Below are positions 36,640 through 48,569 of a stretch of DNA of 64,000 bases, piece by piece. The position numbers were made by a program, and so were the translations under genes. Below the pieces are notes generated by a model that did not search any database, was not told the DNA's origin, and was given only the letters and a program-made list of their open reading frames with translations. Where the stretch lies: positions 78,648,373-78,712,372 of the forward strand of contig JAMXBB010000010.1 of assembly GCA_024138015.1 (NCBI GenBank), in the 5' to 3' direction. Source of the stretch: Lumnitzera littorea. Its lineage: Eukaryota > Streptophyta > Magnoliopsida > Myrtales > Combretaceae. How positions within the stretch are numbered: the stretch's first letter is position 1; each line of letters starts with the position of its first letter.

Positions 36640-37065
36640 AAAAATTCTGGACAAAACTCTTTGAAGAGCTTAGAGAAATTCGAGATTCTGCCTGTTATGG
36701 TAACATATACGCCTTTAGAAAAACAACTTTGATAGTTTTGTTGATTTCTTTATTTAATTTGGCATGACGCAGGAAGGTCAAGACAAAACCATATCATCGA
36801 TGCCAATCGGAGTATTTTGACAAGGAGGATAGAGGAAATTAAGTTGAAAGAGAGGCTCGAAAGGCGTTATGGATGCGAGCTTGGTCGGAGCCATGCACCA
36901 GGCGATGGTAATAAAAAGAGAAAATTGAAAGGGAAGATACAAGCATCGACGTTGTTTGCGGCGGTGTGCTTGGTTAGTGCAAATATTGGCTTCACGTTCA
37001 TAGAAGGCACTCTTCGCCTTTGGATGGTTTCCTCGACTGTCCATTTTTCTTCGTTAACAAATTGA
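36640..37065 (+). CDS. Possible two terminal exons of an unrecognised gene (5' part missing)
   Basis: An open piece ending TKLFEELREIRDSACYG runs to a GT donor at 36700. A 73-base putative intron ends in GACGCAG at 36772, and the frame continues in phase as RSRQNHIIDANRSILTRRIEEI. It runs through a charged helix (KLKERLERRYG) and a basic patch (KKRKLKGK) to a hydrophobic stretch of about 30 residues (ASTLFAAVCLVSANIGFTF...), stopping at 37063-37065. The start of the first piece is not defined. I do not recognise the protein; a charged segment followed by a C-terminal membrane segment is all that can be said. It lies just downstream of the copia LTR, so upstream exons may be lost. It could be a pseudogene or chance. 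Confidence 0.35.
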
Positions 37066-40000
37066 TCTATACATTCACTTTTATGATTCTAAAAACTATA
37101 GCTACATATTCGGAACATTATTGATGTTATCATGAAGTATTGCAAAATGGTACATTACACAACGGAGACACAGTTATTTGCAGTCATAATAACTCTAGAA
37201 TCCTAATAAACGTTTTATAAGGGTGCAAATTACCTTGATAGGCCGTGTATTGCGACCATGTTTCTCTAGCGGCTAAACCTGCAAGTACACTGTTGGATTA
37301 CACGATAACGTAGTCTCCCTGTATCTCTTGAGTTAAAAGTCTTACAAAGATAATAAGACCCCTTTTAATGAGCTAACAATCCTGAGGAATTCTAGAATTA
37401 AGGCTATCAAAGGGTAGAAAAGGCTCAAGGGTTTTGAGGGCATTTAAGGCAATTAGATGCTTACTTTAAAAAGTACACAGAAGACACTAGATGATAGCTT
37501 TATATTTCAGTTGAAAATCCAGTCTATATTTACATTTCCTTAGTAGGTTAACTAGTTTCAAACAGCTTGAAAAGCTTTCAAACAATAAAATATTTGTGAG
37601 AGGTTTTACTTAAGGAGAACAGGTCGGAGAGCTTGTTGACAAGTCCAAGCACAACGTGATCCGATTGCAAAGTAATTAGGTTTTCGACATACTTTTTCTT
37701 TTCTTTTTTAGATTTTGTAACATCCCACCACCATAGGTGGGTGATAACCAACCAGCTTCTTGGTTGGAGAAGTTGTAACAAAGTCAGACAGAATAAAAGG
37801 GAGAAAAATAAAATAAAATAAAATATTAGCATCGTATGTAAGGACCTGCCTTCCTAAAAAGTTTAGATCTTTGTAATAGCATCTAAAATAAAGATGTCCA
37901 TTGAACCTTAACCTATATATGTATTTGAAGTTTTCTTCTGACCTTGATTGGCATTCTAGATTTGTCTTCATATTTTCCAACTGGGAAAGCACATGCCCCA
38001 AACTTAATTAGGCTGGTATAAGAACTTGAAAGTTTATGCTAGATTTACCAACTTCTTTATGGAAAAAAAATCACTGTTATAAATTATGTCCTTCATATGC
38101 GGGAAAACAGAATGGCTTTATGAGGCATATTCTCTATTAGTGCCAAGAAAAACATTCCCTTCTTATTGGAAGAAAGTCGAAAAAAAAAAATCAAAGGAAA
38201 TTAAAAAAAAAAAAGAAAAAGAAAAAGAAAAATGCATAATAAACATTTTGTCTACTTTCATTCTTCTCATATAAACAGAAAATCTCATAATTCTTTTTCC
38301 TTTCTCTAATAATTTCTCCTCAATTTTTATTTTCCTTCAAATTAATTTCCTTTTGTTCTGGGAACTAAGGGAAAGGAGATACTTCCTACGCCACTTATTT
38401 TTAACAACTCGTCTATTGAAAATGTAACATATATAAAGCAGTCTCACATGTAGCTCTATTTTTTTTTAAAAAGAAAATTCAAACCATTTAATCTTATATG
38501 TTACATCTCCATTAAAAGGTATTACTAGAAATAGATGGTTCAAAACTCCACTCAGCTTTATTTGGTTGGAAAAGAAGACAGAGAACCACTTATCCGACAA
38601 GCCATGAGATTTAAAGCTAGATTTAAGCACCATGATACACCCTATTGATCAACTACTTCCTTGTTTCAAAGATTTTATAAGGATTTCTTCTTAGTCAATC
38701 CAATTCCTCACGTGTTACAAATTTGTACAACCACTCCAGGGCAATGACTGCAGCTTACCTTTTGGGTCCGTTGACGTATGTAACAGTAATACCTTCCTAA
38801 TATATGGTTTAAATGCAAACAGCGTTTTCAGTTACCTCAGTAACACCACCATACGTCGATACATCCCCCCTTGACTTCTTTCATGTATAATATAATCATT
38901 GAATTATCCTTATGCGTAATCTCTATATAGAACCTCATCACTATCCCTCGTATACTATACACTGCTTATTTAAACAATATACATTTATATAGTCATGAAT
39001 TGCACACATCATCATCATTTCTAAAAACTATCAAGAAATAATTTTGTAATTAAATGCCCTCCAGAATGTTGTTGTACTCAAATTCATGATAACTTGGAAG
39101 GTAAGATGTGAGCAGCCAACAGAAAAGAAACCAATCACATAACTACATAAGGAAAAAGTAACAATGTGCCAAAGATAAAGGTCTCGCACGAATCAAGCTG
39201 TACAACACAAGATAACCTCAAGCTGAAGCTCAACCTAAAATGTCATTGCATTTAACAAATTCGTTTATATATTCAGTTCATCTAAAAAATACATGTTTCT
39301 AGTAAAATAAAATCAATATTCAAACCCCATTCTTACCCAACAGTCAAGTTTAACTCACTCTTACCCAGCTAACATTTAAGTTCAAATCTCCAATAAACTC
39401 GAAAAAAAAGCCATTAGCTATTTTAGTAGTCTGAACTTGATTCGGCCGTTATGGCGTTATTGATTCGGGTAAATATCAAGTTATACTTAAATATTTGATG
39501 CTGAGATGTAGTTCGCTTGTACCCCTTACTGTAAATGCAATATTGTTATATTGGTTAAGTGGCAAGCAACAGAATTTCTAAGCACAACATTCGAATCGAC
39601 CCTAAAAACAAAAACTGCAAGCATAAATCAAAGGATTTTATACAAGGCCCAGAGATGGTCCGACTTCACGCTTCTACCAATAGATCCTACTTAATAGTGG
39701 GGGTATTCGGCAGACGAATTTTTCGGCAATCCTTTTGCTTCACCATGGTAGACTCGATTTTGATCCTAAAAGCACGCTTCTTTGCTGATGTTGTCAATAG
39801 TTAGTGCATGAAAAACATTCCACATCAGCAAAAATCAGTATTTGAAATGTGTATTTTCCTGAAATTACATATTATAATTTATCCTCTCTTAACAATAATA
39901 CATGCTCAAGCAACCGCAACCTGAGCATCGTCATGATGTAAAAAAGAAAGCATCTACAGAATCTTCGGTCGTTTCAAATAATATTCACATGACATTTTGG

Positions 40001-40154
40001 AAAGAGATGAGATGGTTTTTCAGGACATCAAACCAAAACTTATGATCTTAAGGGATCAAGTCAGAATAGATTGTCCACATCATTCTACGAAATAAAGGGA
40101 GCACTAAATCAAAGCGTCATAATTTACCGGATAAAAATCCAACACTACAGAATA
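37066..40154. other. Intergenic DNA between the partial exons and the methyltransferase gene
   Basis: There is no recognisable gene. Low-complexity A-rich tracts (38180-38235), several frames of 60-97 codons without similarity, and a near-palindromic pair GACGTATG / CATACGTC at 38770-38856 are the only marks. The 3' UTR of the minus-strand gene must lie in the right end of this stretch; no single polyadenylation signal stands out. Confidence 0.4.
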
Positions 40155-43100
40155 TTAGTTCCTAAGAAACACTACTGTGGCGACTCTAGACCCAACAGAC
40201 CCACCAAACGTGAAGGTGGGATAGGAGCGGACGTGATTAAGGTATCTGAAGGGAGGATTTTTACATGCCCCGGGATCCTTGGAACTATCTGATTCCGGGG
40301 AAGTGTCAAGTACCTGTTGATTATAATCGACCACTTCTTGCACCAACTCATCTTTGGTGCTGTTACATGATGTTATGACCTAGCATAATCAATCAAGTAA
40401 ACAAGACATTAATTTTCTCTGAAACAAACGAGGAAGATGCAGAAAATACCATGGGACAGTGAAATAGGCCAAATTGCAGAGGGAAGCTCCCCTATTTTTG
40501 TCATCTTCCCAACCATTTGTATGAAAAATGCACCATAAAGAAAGATTACTCCAGGGAAATGATAAGAGGTACTTACAAGTAGTCCACCAGGTGCCACCAA
40601 CTTAGAAACAGAATCCCAGTACAAGATCCTGGGGAAATAATCATCAAAACACACCAATTCAGAAGCTTAATTCAATATATTCAGAAAATTACAACTAGAG
40701 AAGTTCATTGACAATGTTGATGCAGTACCCATGAAATGGACATTTGAAGTCAAACAGAAGCTCTTTTTTGATGAAAAACATGAAAAGAAGCACATGACAA
40801 ACTAGTGCCACTTGTACCTTTTCAGGGGGCCATCAGGGTGCAATCCAATTGCGTCTATAGTTCCTTTATCCATGACAAGTTGAAATTGTCTATCCAACTT
40901 CGTCTCAAGTACATTATCAACCTAAAAGCAAGCCAAAATACATCATTAAAATGAGGTGCAGTGTGAGCAAATAGCCAGCAGCCTCAGTCACCAAATCACA
41001 TCCCAAAATAAGTTAAACAAGCTTGTGGTTGAGGTCCTTAAGCTCAGCTGAGGAAACCACCCAAGGAGTGTAAAGCAAGTTAGCCCAGCAATAAGGATCA
41101 TACTATTTTGTCTGGATATTAATAACAGTCACCTAATCCAGAATGGTTTCTAAGGCGAAATGATGAAAAAGCAATGAAATCATTTTAGTAGTTTCAAATA
41201 AGAGTATAAGAACAATTAACTGAAAGCTGTGTCTTTTTTTTTTTTTTCTTTTTTAGTAACAGTTTAACAAGTACTCAACCCTGAAATAAGGCTTCAGATT
41301 GTATCAGTTCAACTGCATCAACCAGAGAAAACTCAAGCATACTAGAAAGCCAACAATAGTCACAAAGTTCTCAATAATGTTGCATCAATTAGGGAGAACA
41401 CAAGGATACTAGAAAGACAACTATAGTGACAAAGTTCTCAATAATGTTGCATCAATTAGAGAGAAAACAAGGATGCTAGAAAGCCAACTATAGTGACAAA
41501 GTTCTTAATGAAGGAAAAGCAAAGATTGAACGCATGTTCTGTTGGATAATAGGTGCTGTCATCAACCATTTCTCTCATATGGAGCTGCATGAAGAATCTA
41601 GAAACTGAGGAAAATTGTCAAAAAGAGGATGTAGAACAAGCTATATATCAGCAATTCTACATATGAAGAACGAAAGAAATTAGAACTTCTTGACTTCAAT
41701 GCAAATGCAAAACCTTCAATTGGAAAGCTACTTTTTATTTATTTATTTATAATTGAACCTTCCAATTGGAAGGTTTTAGTATTTCTACATCAACTATAGG
41801 TAAATCTTTCAGTTAGTTTTCATTAAGTCTTACATTCCAATAGCTAGCAAATTTTTCATACCACCAATTGTAGAAATATCAAGCAGTTAATTATAGATAC
41901 AATCCAGATTTTCTGCATTTTTTCATTTTGCATATCTGTATTATTTTCTTTTTTTAGTTTTATAACCTGAATGTTCTCTCAACTTGCATACCTATTTTTT
42001 CCTTCTTTTTTTTTTCATTTAGATAATCTGATTTTTTTTAGGCCTTTTTACTTTGCATCCCTATATTAATATATATTCTTTTTTTTTCCTCATTTACATG
42101 GTATCAATTACACCAACACCATTAAAGGGAGGGAAAAAAAGAAGAGTTTTATAAGAAAACATTAAAACATAGTTTTTTTTTTTTTGGTAAATAAACATTA
42201 AAACATATTGGGTCTAATGAAGTTTTGATTCAATTATTTATTTGTACAAGCAAATATATATATGTATATAACACAAGTAAGCTAGAAAAAGTGTGAAAAC
42301 TCAAGTAATATAAATTGGAAAAAGATATATTACATGTAGGCAACGTGAAAAGACAATAAAATTCAGGTTATGTAACTGAAAAATGAAATCATGCAGATAT
42401 GTAAAGTGAAACAATGTGAATACTCAAGTTTATGTTTTGTGTCTACCCATTTGAAAAAGGGAAGAGAACTCCCAACAGACAGGATAGAGGTCTGTTTGCA
42501 TTTGACTCAAAATCATAGTGACTTAGGCTCATATTGGCAAAAATAAATAAAGATTACGAAAATATATGGTTTTGGAGAGGGGACCTAAACATTAGAAGGC
42601 ACATTCTGCAGTAGCCAGCACTAATACATACCAACACCAAAAAAATAAAATAAAATACAAAGGAAAATCTTTAGATATATACATTGACAAGGTAAATTCA
42701 GAATGTTATAACTCACATACCAAGAATTTTATAGAGGAAAAGCCATCACGATTGGCAAGACGCTGAGCTAGGTCAATTGCCCCTTCGCTATAGTCAGTTC
42801 CTGTTAAGTCAGAGAACCTGAAAAAAGCATGAGAAGAAATCTATTATAATTCATAACTTAAAAAATCTGTCACATCCTCATTAGACATCTCTATTCATGT
42901 CAGCATAAACTAGGAAAATAGAAAATATACTTTTATCTATAACAAATCAAATCGAAAAAAATTTGCCATATTACAAATCAAAGCTTTCAAGTAACTGTAC
43001 AGTACACAATTTGATGAATATTTTTAATTCTCAGATGTTAAAGCATACCCCTGTTTAGCAAGGTCCTGAAGAAGCAAGCCATTCCCAGTTCCAAGGTCAA

Positions 43101-46100
43101 GAACACTCCAACTAGACAAATATTTCTCAGCATCTCCACATTCAGACTTCACATTATTGATATCTGTAGGCAATCGACCTTGAGAAATTTCAATGCACAA
43201 AGTTTTGGTCCAAGAAGTAACCGCATCCATTACATCAGTTCCAAACCTGCGTAAGAATAATGGAACAAATATAATCAGCAATGTGCATTACCACCTGTTG
43301 TTACATCTAGTGCAAGCAAAAATTCCTGTGCGTTTGCATGTCCTTGTTTGTAGAGTGAGTGCAAGTGCAGTGTTTTCTGTTGTTTGTGCTGGTTTGTTTG
43401 TGTTGCGTATGCAGTGATGTAGTATTTTTATGTCAGTTAAGATAGACCAGTATTTGTACGTCAGTGAATGTATGAATCTGTGCAGTGTGCAGCTATGTTA
43501 TAATTTTTGTTGCAGTTATGCATGGGTGTTGTGTGTGTTCATTATGTGTCAGAAAATTATATGGGAAGTTATCTTGTGGTTTGTTAGGTGTAATAAGGAG
43601 AGAAGAGGTAGGGACTTTGCAATTACTTTTGTTAACTGCCCTTACTTCTGTATTTATATTTGTATAGTCCAGAAAAATAAGGGGAATAAGTCATGATTTC
43701 CAAAAATAACTTCAGAATTATTTTCTAAAGAGATTGAATAGTTCTCTCTCTAATTGAGCCCTTAATTAGATATCTTAGTGTTCTCTCCAAACGAGTCCTA
43801 AGCAAGAGATCATTGGGTTCTCTAAATTAACAAGCCCAAAAATTTAACCCAATTCTATCCTATAACACCTTTCCTGCTTTATTTTCACTAGCACCAATGT
43901 GGTGATGTCTAAAGAGAGATCATTCATGATTCTCCTCATTAAACCCTATTTCTCCAATTTATATACAACCATAAACAAACAAACAATAATACTTGAGCCT
44001 TATTCCCACTATATGGAGTTGGCTATATGGATCTTGTTCCACCATTGCACTCTATCATGAAGCACAATTTCATTAATACCTAAAAACCATATCATCTCTT
44101 AATAGTTCTTTCCAAGCCTTTTTTGGTCTCCCCTGTCATTGTTTTATGCTAGTCATCAGTAAAGTATCATAACATCTAACAAATGCCTCCAAATCACATC
44201 TCTGCATATAACTGGACGTCTGGACCATCTTCATCATGCATCCTCATCTTCTTATCTATAGACACCACTCCAACTTTCTCCTGACTATTGTCATTTTTCA
44301 TAACATCCATTCTCAATGACCACACATCCATCATAGCATTCTCATCTCCGCTACTCTCACCTTTGTTCATGTCCTGCATTCACACCATAAGACATCACCA
44401 ATCTTGTAGCCGCATAATAGAACTTCCCTTTAAATTTTATGTGTACCTTAAAAATTGTATAAAATGCCTGATGCACCTCTCCCTTTCATCCATTCTGCTT
44501 GAATTTTATGCGTAACATCTTTAACTATGTAGTTGATCCTAATTACTTAAAACACTCACTTAAATATATAGTTTGTCCCCCTATATTCACAAAGGTTGTC
44601 CTTCTCTTGTCACTAAACATGAACTCCTTATATTTTGTGCTTGCCCTACTTCTTGTAAAACCTTTCACCTCTGAAGTTGCAAGCACGTTTCAAGCTTAGT
44701 ATTAATTCCTTCTAATGTCCCATCGACCAAATTGATTTCATTAGTGAACAATGTACACCATGGTTCCAACTCTTTTGTATCCTTGTGAGTCCAACCATGA
44801 CTAGTGTAAATATAGATGGGGGCTTAAACTCTTAAGTAAAACCTTTAGGCATACATACCCTTGTCACAGCAACTCTATTAATGTTTTTCATAACTTTGAT
44901 GTACACTACTCTTACACCTTTTCCCTTCCCTGAAATCTCTCCATAGGACTTCCCTAATAACTTTATCGTATGCCTGAAACCATATGCAAGTCTTGTTTCA
45001 TCTCACAATATTTTTCTACGGGTCTTCTTATAAGCAAAATACCTTTCATGTCCAGCACTAAATGCAATCAAGTGCGTGCAGTGCACATCTACGTACAAAA
45101 ATGCTAACTTTCAAACAAATAAATTATGCATGTCCTTCCTTTGAATGCCCATTCTCATCACGGGTTAGATAAGAGGTTACTCAAAACCTGCAGTGCCCAA
45201 CACTGTTTTCTTCAAGGCAAGGTGACCCTAAAAGTCTGGTACCCTCTTCACTCCAGTTATCACCTCTTGGCATGTGGCCCCCAAGCAGCATCTGTCTATT
45301 GTATTTGGCTAGCAAGAAATTTATCTGCCTTACAGAACACAGTTCACTAACAGCAAGAAGGATTCTCTCCTATGTCAACCTTTGTAATCATACTCAGAGA
45401 GATTGGTTTAACCTAGTTTCTTTCCCTCACTGCATAGCTTTTGTTAACTCTAGTGCCTAGTTGCCTATCTCTTGAGAGTTTGCTAAGCAAATCTTGTAGT
45501 CTTGCTCTTTAGCAAGTCTCTACAAGTTCCTTCTCACCTTTAAAGGAAATCATTACATTACCCAAAAGAATAATGTATCCAACAAAAAAAATGAAGATCC
45601 TCACATAAGTTTGAATATGAAAAGAAACCGGAGACAGATTATACCACTAATCAATAACAAATCTACGATGCAGTGAAGAAACCTGCAAGACAAAAACCCT
45701 CTACCCTCCATTATCCATTACCTGTCTTACCCTGTTTTCATCAACACTAAGATCCAGCTACATGGTGATACACAAAAGGAGACCACATATGATCCTCTTA
45801 ATACAACCCTAGTTCTTAGGTATTAGAAATAATGAGAAAATGCCAGTGAAGTTCGTGTAGCACACACTCGGGAAGGAAAAACAATAACTTTCAACGAGAC
45901 TGTTCCTCAGGCAAGTTCAAAAATGAAGAGAAATCAGAAACATGTGACAACTCGAATACATAACATATTAATGCAACAAAGAAAGCCCAATTAGAATGAT
46001 CTTTCTCCCTTCCTAGCACTACAACTCTTAACTGAAAATATCATCATAAAAATCTACACTTACCAAACTTCACCCGCATGTCCATGCTCATTAAAGTTTG

Positions 46101-46756
46101 CCAATTCATCAGCATATGCAGCATCCCAATAACTCTGAAGACCAAGCATCGACGACATTCCATCAGCATCAGTCTCCTCCTTATCAGAACTACACCCGAA
46201 AGAAATTAAAAAATTAAACTCCTTAATTTCATCTAATTTTTCAATTTTCTTAATTCTAGCTAATCAAATTTTTCGATTCACTCCAACAATCTTGAGGTAG
46301 TATCTATCTCATAACTGTCCTCCGACTAATTATGTTAGTTTTCACATAATAAAACTAAATTATAATAATTACCATGAACTATTAAAATGCCTAAATTATG
46401 TATGTTTATATTTATTAACAAGTTAAATACAAAACAAAACTCGAACATAAAGAAGATGAAATTTTGAGATTACAAAATAAAACCCGAGAATGAAGAAGAT
46501 GAACATGAAGGTGAAGGGGAGAGAGAGACCAATCATCGGAGGCGGTGGTGCGGAAGTTGGCGGAGTTGAGGAGGGCATCAACAGCGTCGGCGTGGCGCTG
46601 TTCGTCATCGAGAGTGCTGCCGTACTCGCTCTTAATGGACCAGGAGTCGGCGGCGACGGAGCGATCGTCGTCGGAGACGTGATCGGAGGGTGGGGGAACG
46701 GGTCGAGTCGGGTGAGAGAGTTCGGAATCCTCCGGTGGCAAACACATGCCAGCCAT
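40155..46756 (-). CDS. eEF1A lysine methyltransferase 2-like protein (METTL10/EFM4 family)
   Basis: Likely a cytosolic SAM-dependent methyltransferase acting on a lysine of elongation factor 1A, as its human (METTL10) and yeast (EFM4/See1) relatives do; the substrate is inferred. Seven coding exons on the minus strand: 46530-46756, 46064-46189, 43049-43246, 42721-42817, 40818-40921, 40577-40628 and 40155-40379. They total 1029 bases, 342 residues. All introns are GT-AG and phases agree. Exon 1 is an acidic plant-type N-terminus. Exon 2 has LGLQSYWDAAYADELANF and GEVWFG. Exon 3 has motif I, VLDLGTGNGLLL. Exon 4 has GTDYSEGAIDLAQ, exon 5 LVMDKGTIDAIGL, exons 6-7 LVAPGGLLVITSCNSTKDEL, and the end FSFGG-like TFTFGGSVGSRVATVVF. 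No motif is broken. The 2.8 kb intron 2 and 1.8 kb intron 4 are enlarged by repeats. Confidence 0.92.
41323..41515. repeat. 67-bp tandem repeat, about 2.8 copies, in intron 4 of the methyltransferase gene
   Basis: 'actagaaagccaacaatagt' followed by 'cacaaagttctcaataatg' and 'ttgcatcaatta' recurs with 67-base spacing ('ctagaaag' at 41342, 41409 and 41476). Copies differ at a few bases. It is intronic and has no coding potential. Confidence 0.8.
43280..43860. other. GT-rich, LTR-like block in intron 2
   Basis: This block is T/G-rich on the plus strand, unlike the rest of the intron. It ends with text like that near the ends of copia LTRs ('ttgaatagttctctctctaa', 'acctttcctgctttatttt'). Edges and target duplications are not visible, so a solo LTR is only a guess. 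Open frames of 60-88 codons inside it have no similarity. Confidence 0.25.
43960..45065 (-). mobile_element. RTE-type LINE 3' fragment in intron 2
   Basis: Minus-strand translation from about 45000 gives AYDKVIREVLWR, then after stops EPWCTLFTNEINLVDGTLEGINTKLE (the RT catalytic block, normally F-A-D-D-I). Then VTHKIQAEWMKGRGASGILY, CEYR-type text, EKVGVVSIDKKMR and finally DQKRLGKNY and LHDRVQWWNKIH. This is the order of the 3' half of plant RTE LINE polymerases. The 3' end carries the plus-strand phrase 'gagccttattcccactatat', a known tail region of these LINEs. It is in the same orientation as the host gene, 5'-truncated, and broken by many stops, with the catalytic Asp pair lost. Confidence 0.7.
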
Positions 46757-46960
46757 TAAAGGTTAAATAGAGCTAAGTCTAATATATCTCAGGGTTTTGT
46801 AGTGTGTGCGCGAGAGAGAGGGAGGGGTTTTGACTTGAGGAGATTTGGGAAGGCACGACGATCAATTGATTGTGAATTGATTAAGGAAGAGAGAGAGTGA
46901 TCGGATGCGGATCTGTCCAAATGAAGAGTAGTGGAAGAGTGAGTGGCGATGTTGCGGGGC
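46757..46960 (-). promoter_or_regulatory. 5' leader/proximal promoter of the methyltransferase gene
   Basis: The minus strand upstream of the start codon is pyrimidine-rich with CT repeats (complement of 'gcgagagagagggagg' at 46810-46826 and 'gaagagagagagtga' near 46888). Such tracts are common in plant leaders and core promoters. I see no clear TATA box. The transcription start is not determinable. Confidence 0.4.
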
Positions 46961-48569
46961 TATGGACTTGGCACTTGCAGACTTGTATAACATGACTAAC
47001 AATTTCTTTGTTAGGCCATAAACTTCTTATATTGTACGGTTGAGTAACATGTAAAGTTAGATGTAAATTAGCATGGAAAGAGTATTTTTATTATATAATT
47101 AGATGTGTAGCTCTAATGTAATAAGAAAATGACTATTCTATTCTTTCAATGATAAAATCAAATAGAATAATATGTTTTCTTACATTGCGTTTGGTTGTGT
47201 AATTTTTATAGTATTAAATTGAATAAAAAATTTTGTTTTATCTTTATTTTACAACTTTGCTTAGTAATTAAACAAAAATTAAGTTGATGAACTAGACAAA
47301 AGTTCCAAAATTTTGTCTGATTTATACCATAATAGAAAAATGACATTCAATAAACAAAAAAACAAAAGTATTTTATATTCTTAAAAATATCCTTCTATAT
47401 TATAAAATTGAGTTAATTAATATTATTTTTATTAAATATTATAAAAAATTATTTATTTTATAATATAAATAATTAATATTTTAATATAAATTTTCTATTC
47501 AGTACTATACAAACTGAATATAGTATAATAAGTTTATACTATTTAGTCATCCTTATACTTGTATTTATACTTATTCTATTCAATTTTCTTTATTATATCT
47601 AGTTTTTATAACCAAACGCTACATTAATCTCAAGTACAAGTCTTATCATGAGCTTAGAACAGTGGACGTGGTAAAACAAGACCTGAAAATTGGCAACCAT
47701 TTTCATGTACAAAGTGATAGATATTGTGAGAAATTTACGTGTTTACTATCAAAATTAATAAATATTATGTTAATATAAATTAAACAAAAAATATTACCGA
47801 AAACCAAGTAATGTATTAATGACGTGTTTTCAAAATACGACACTAATGTCTACATAAGCACAGCTATACTAGTTTATACTTATCTCACATTTCTAAGATG
47901 CGATTTATGCACTATCCTACATAGATGTATTTATAACTCCATTCATACTACCCAAATGTATTTGTAACTATATTCATATATTGTTAGTTAAGAAACTTGT
48001 ATTAAATTCAATTCATCACTCGAAGGAGTTCTAACTAGATTTTTCATTATCATTTAATCATTAAACTTATCAGATTTAACTTTTTACTCTATAGAGCTGA
48101 AACTAGATTTCTCATCTACATTCAATTAGTAAACGCTATAACTTTACTTAGTTTATTTGTTCAATCAACCAATAATAATAACATTGATAATTAGCCGATG
48201 AATATGATATATGAAGAAAAATATATACATATCATTACTATTAAGTAACAAGTATACATTCTACAGATGTTTTTTATCCTATATAAGTCAAATTTCTATC
48301 TAATCCTATACAAAATCATCTGTTTTATGTCTATTTACACCTCCTCTTGTATTTTCTTACAATATCTCTAGCTTATGATTTATCATATGAAACCTTAAAC
48401 ATCCAATGAAATTTGTCAAGGTTCAATCTACAATAGATTCTTTAATTGAATTAGTAATCTAGATATTATACAAATTAGAATTAGGTCAATAAATGAACAT
48501 TATATCATTCAAGAAATACTTATGTAACTTTCTCTCCCATATTTGATGGTGCTAAATGTATCGGTCTCA
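46961..48569. other. AT-rich intergenic DNA containing a MITE-like element
   Basis: Apart from the inverted-repeat element at 47185-47621, nothing recognisable is present. This is the stretch upstream of the methyltransferase gene, so distal promoter elements could lie here. Confidence 0.4.
47185..47621. mobile_element. MITE-like element with GCGTTTGGTT terminal repeats
   Basis: GCGTTTGGTT at 47187-47196 is inverted at 47610-47619 (AACCAAACGC), and similarity continues inwards (ATTGAATA in both arms). The interior is AT-rich and non-coding. About 435 bp with short inverted ends fits a MITE. The superfamily cannot be set because the target duplication is unclear (candidates include CATT or a TTA-type). 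Confidence 0.5.

Noticed and set aside
37578..38001. Two overlapping minus-strand frames of 84 and 97 codons
   Set aside because: They have no recognisable domain, are in different frames and contain low-complexity sequence. Nothing supports translation.
43193..43696. Several Cys/Val-rich plus-strand frames in intron 2
   Set aside because: They arise from GT-rich LTR-like sequence and overlap exon 3 on the other strand.
46490..46759. An 89-codon glycine/valine-rich frame on the plus strand
   Set aside because: It is the antisense of exon 1 of the methyltransferase gene.
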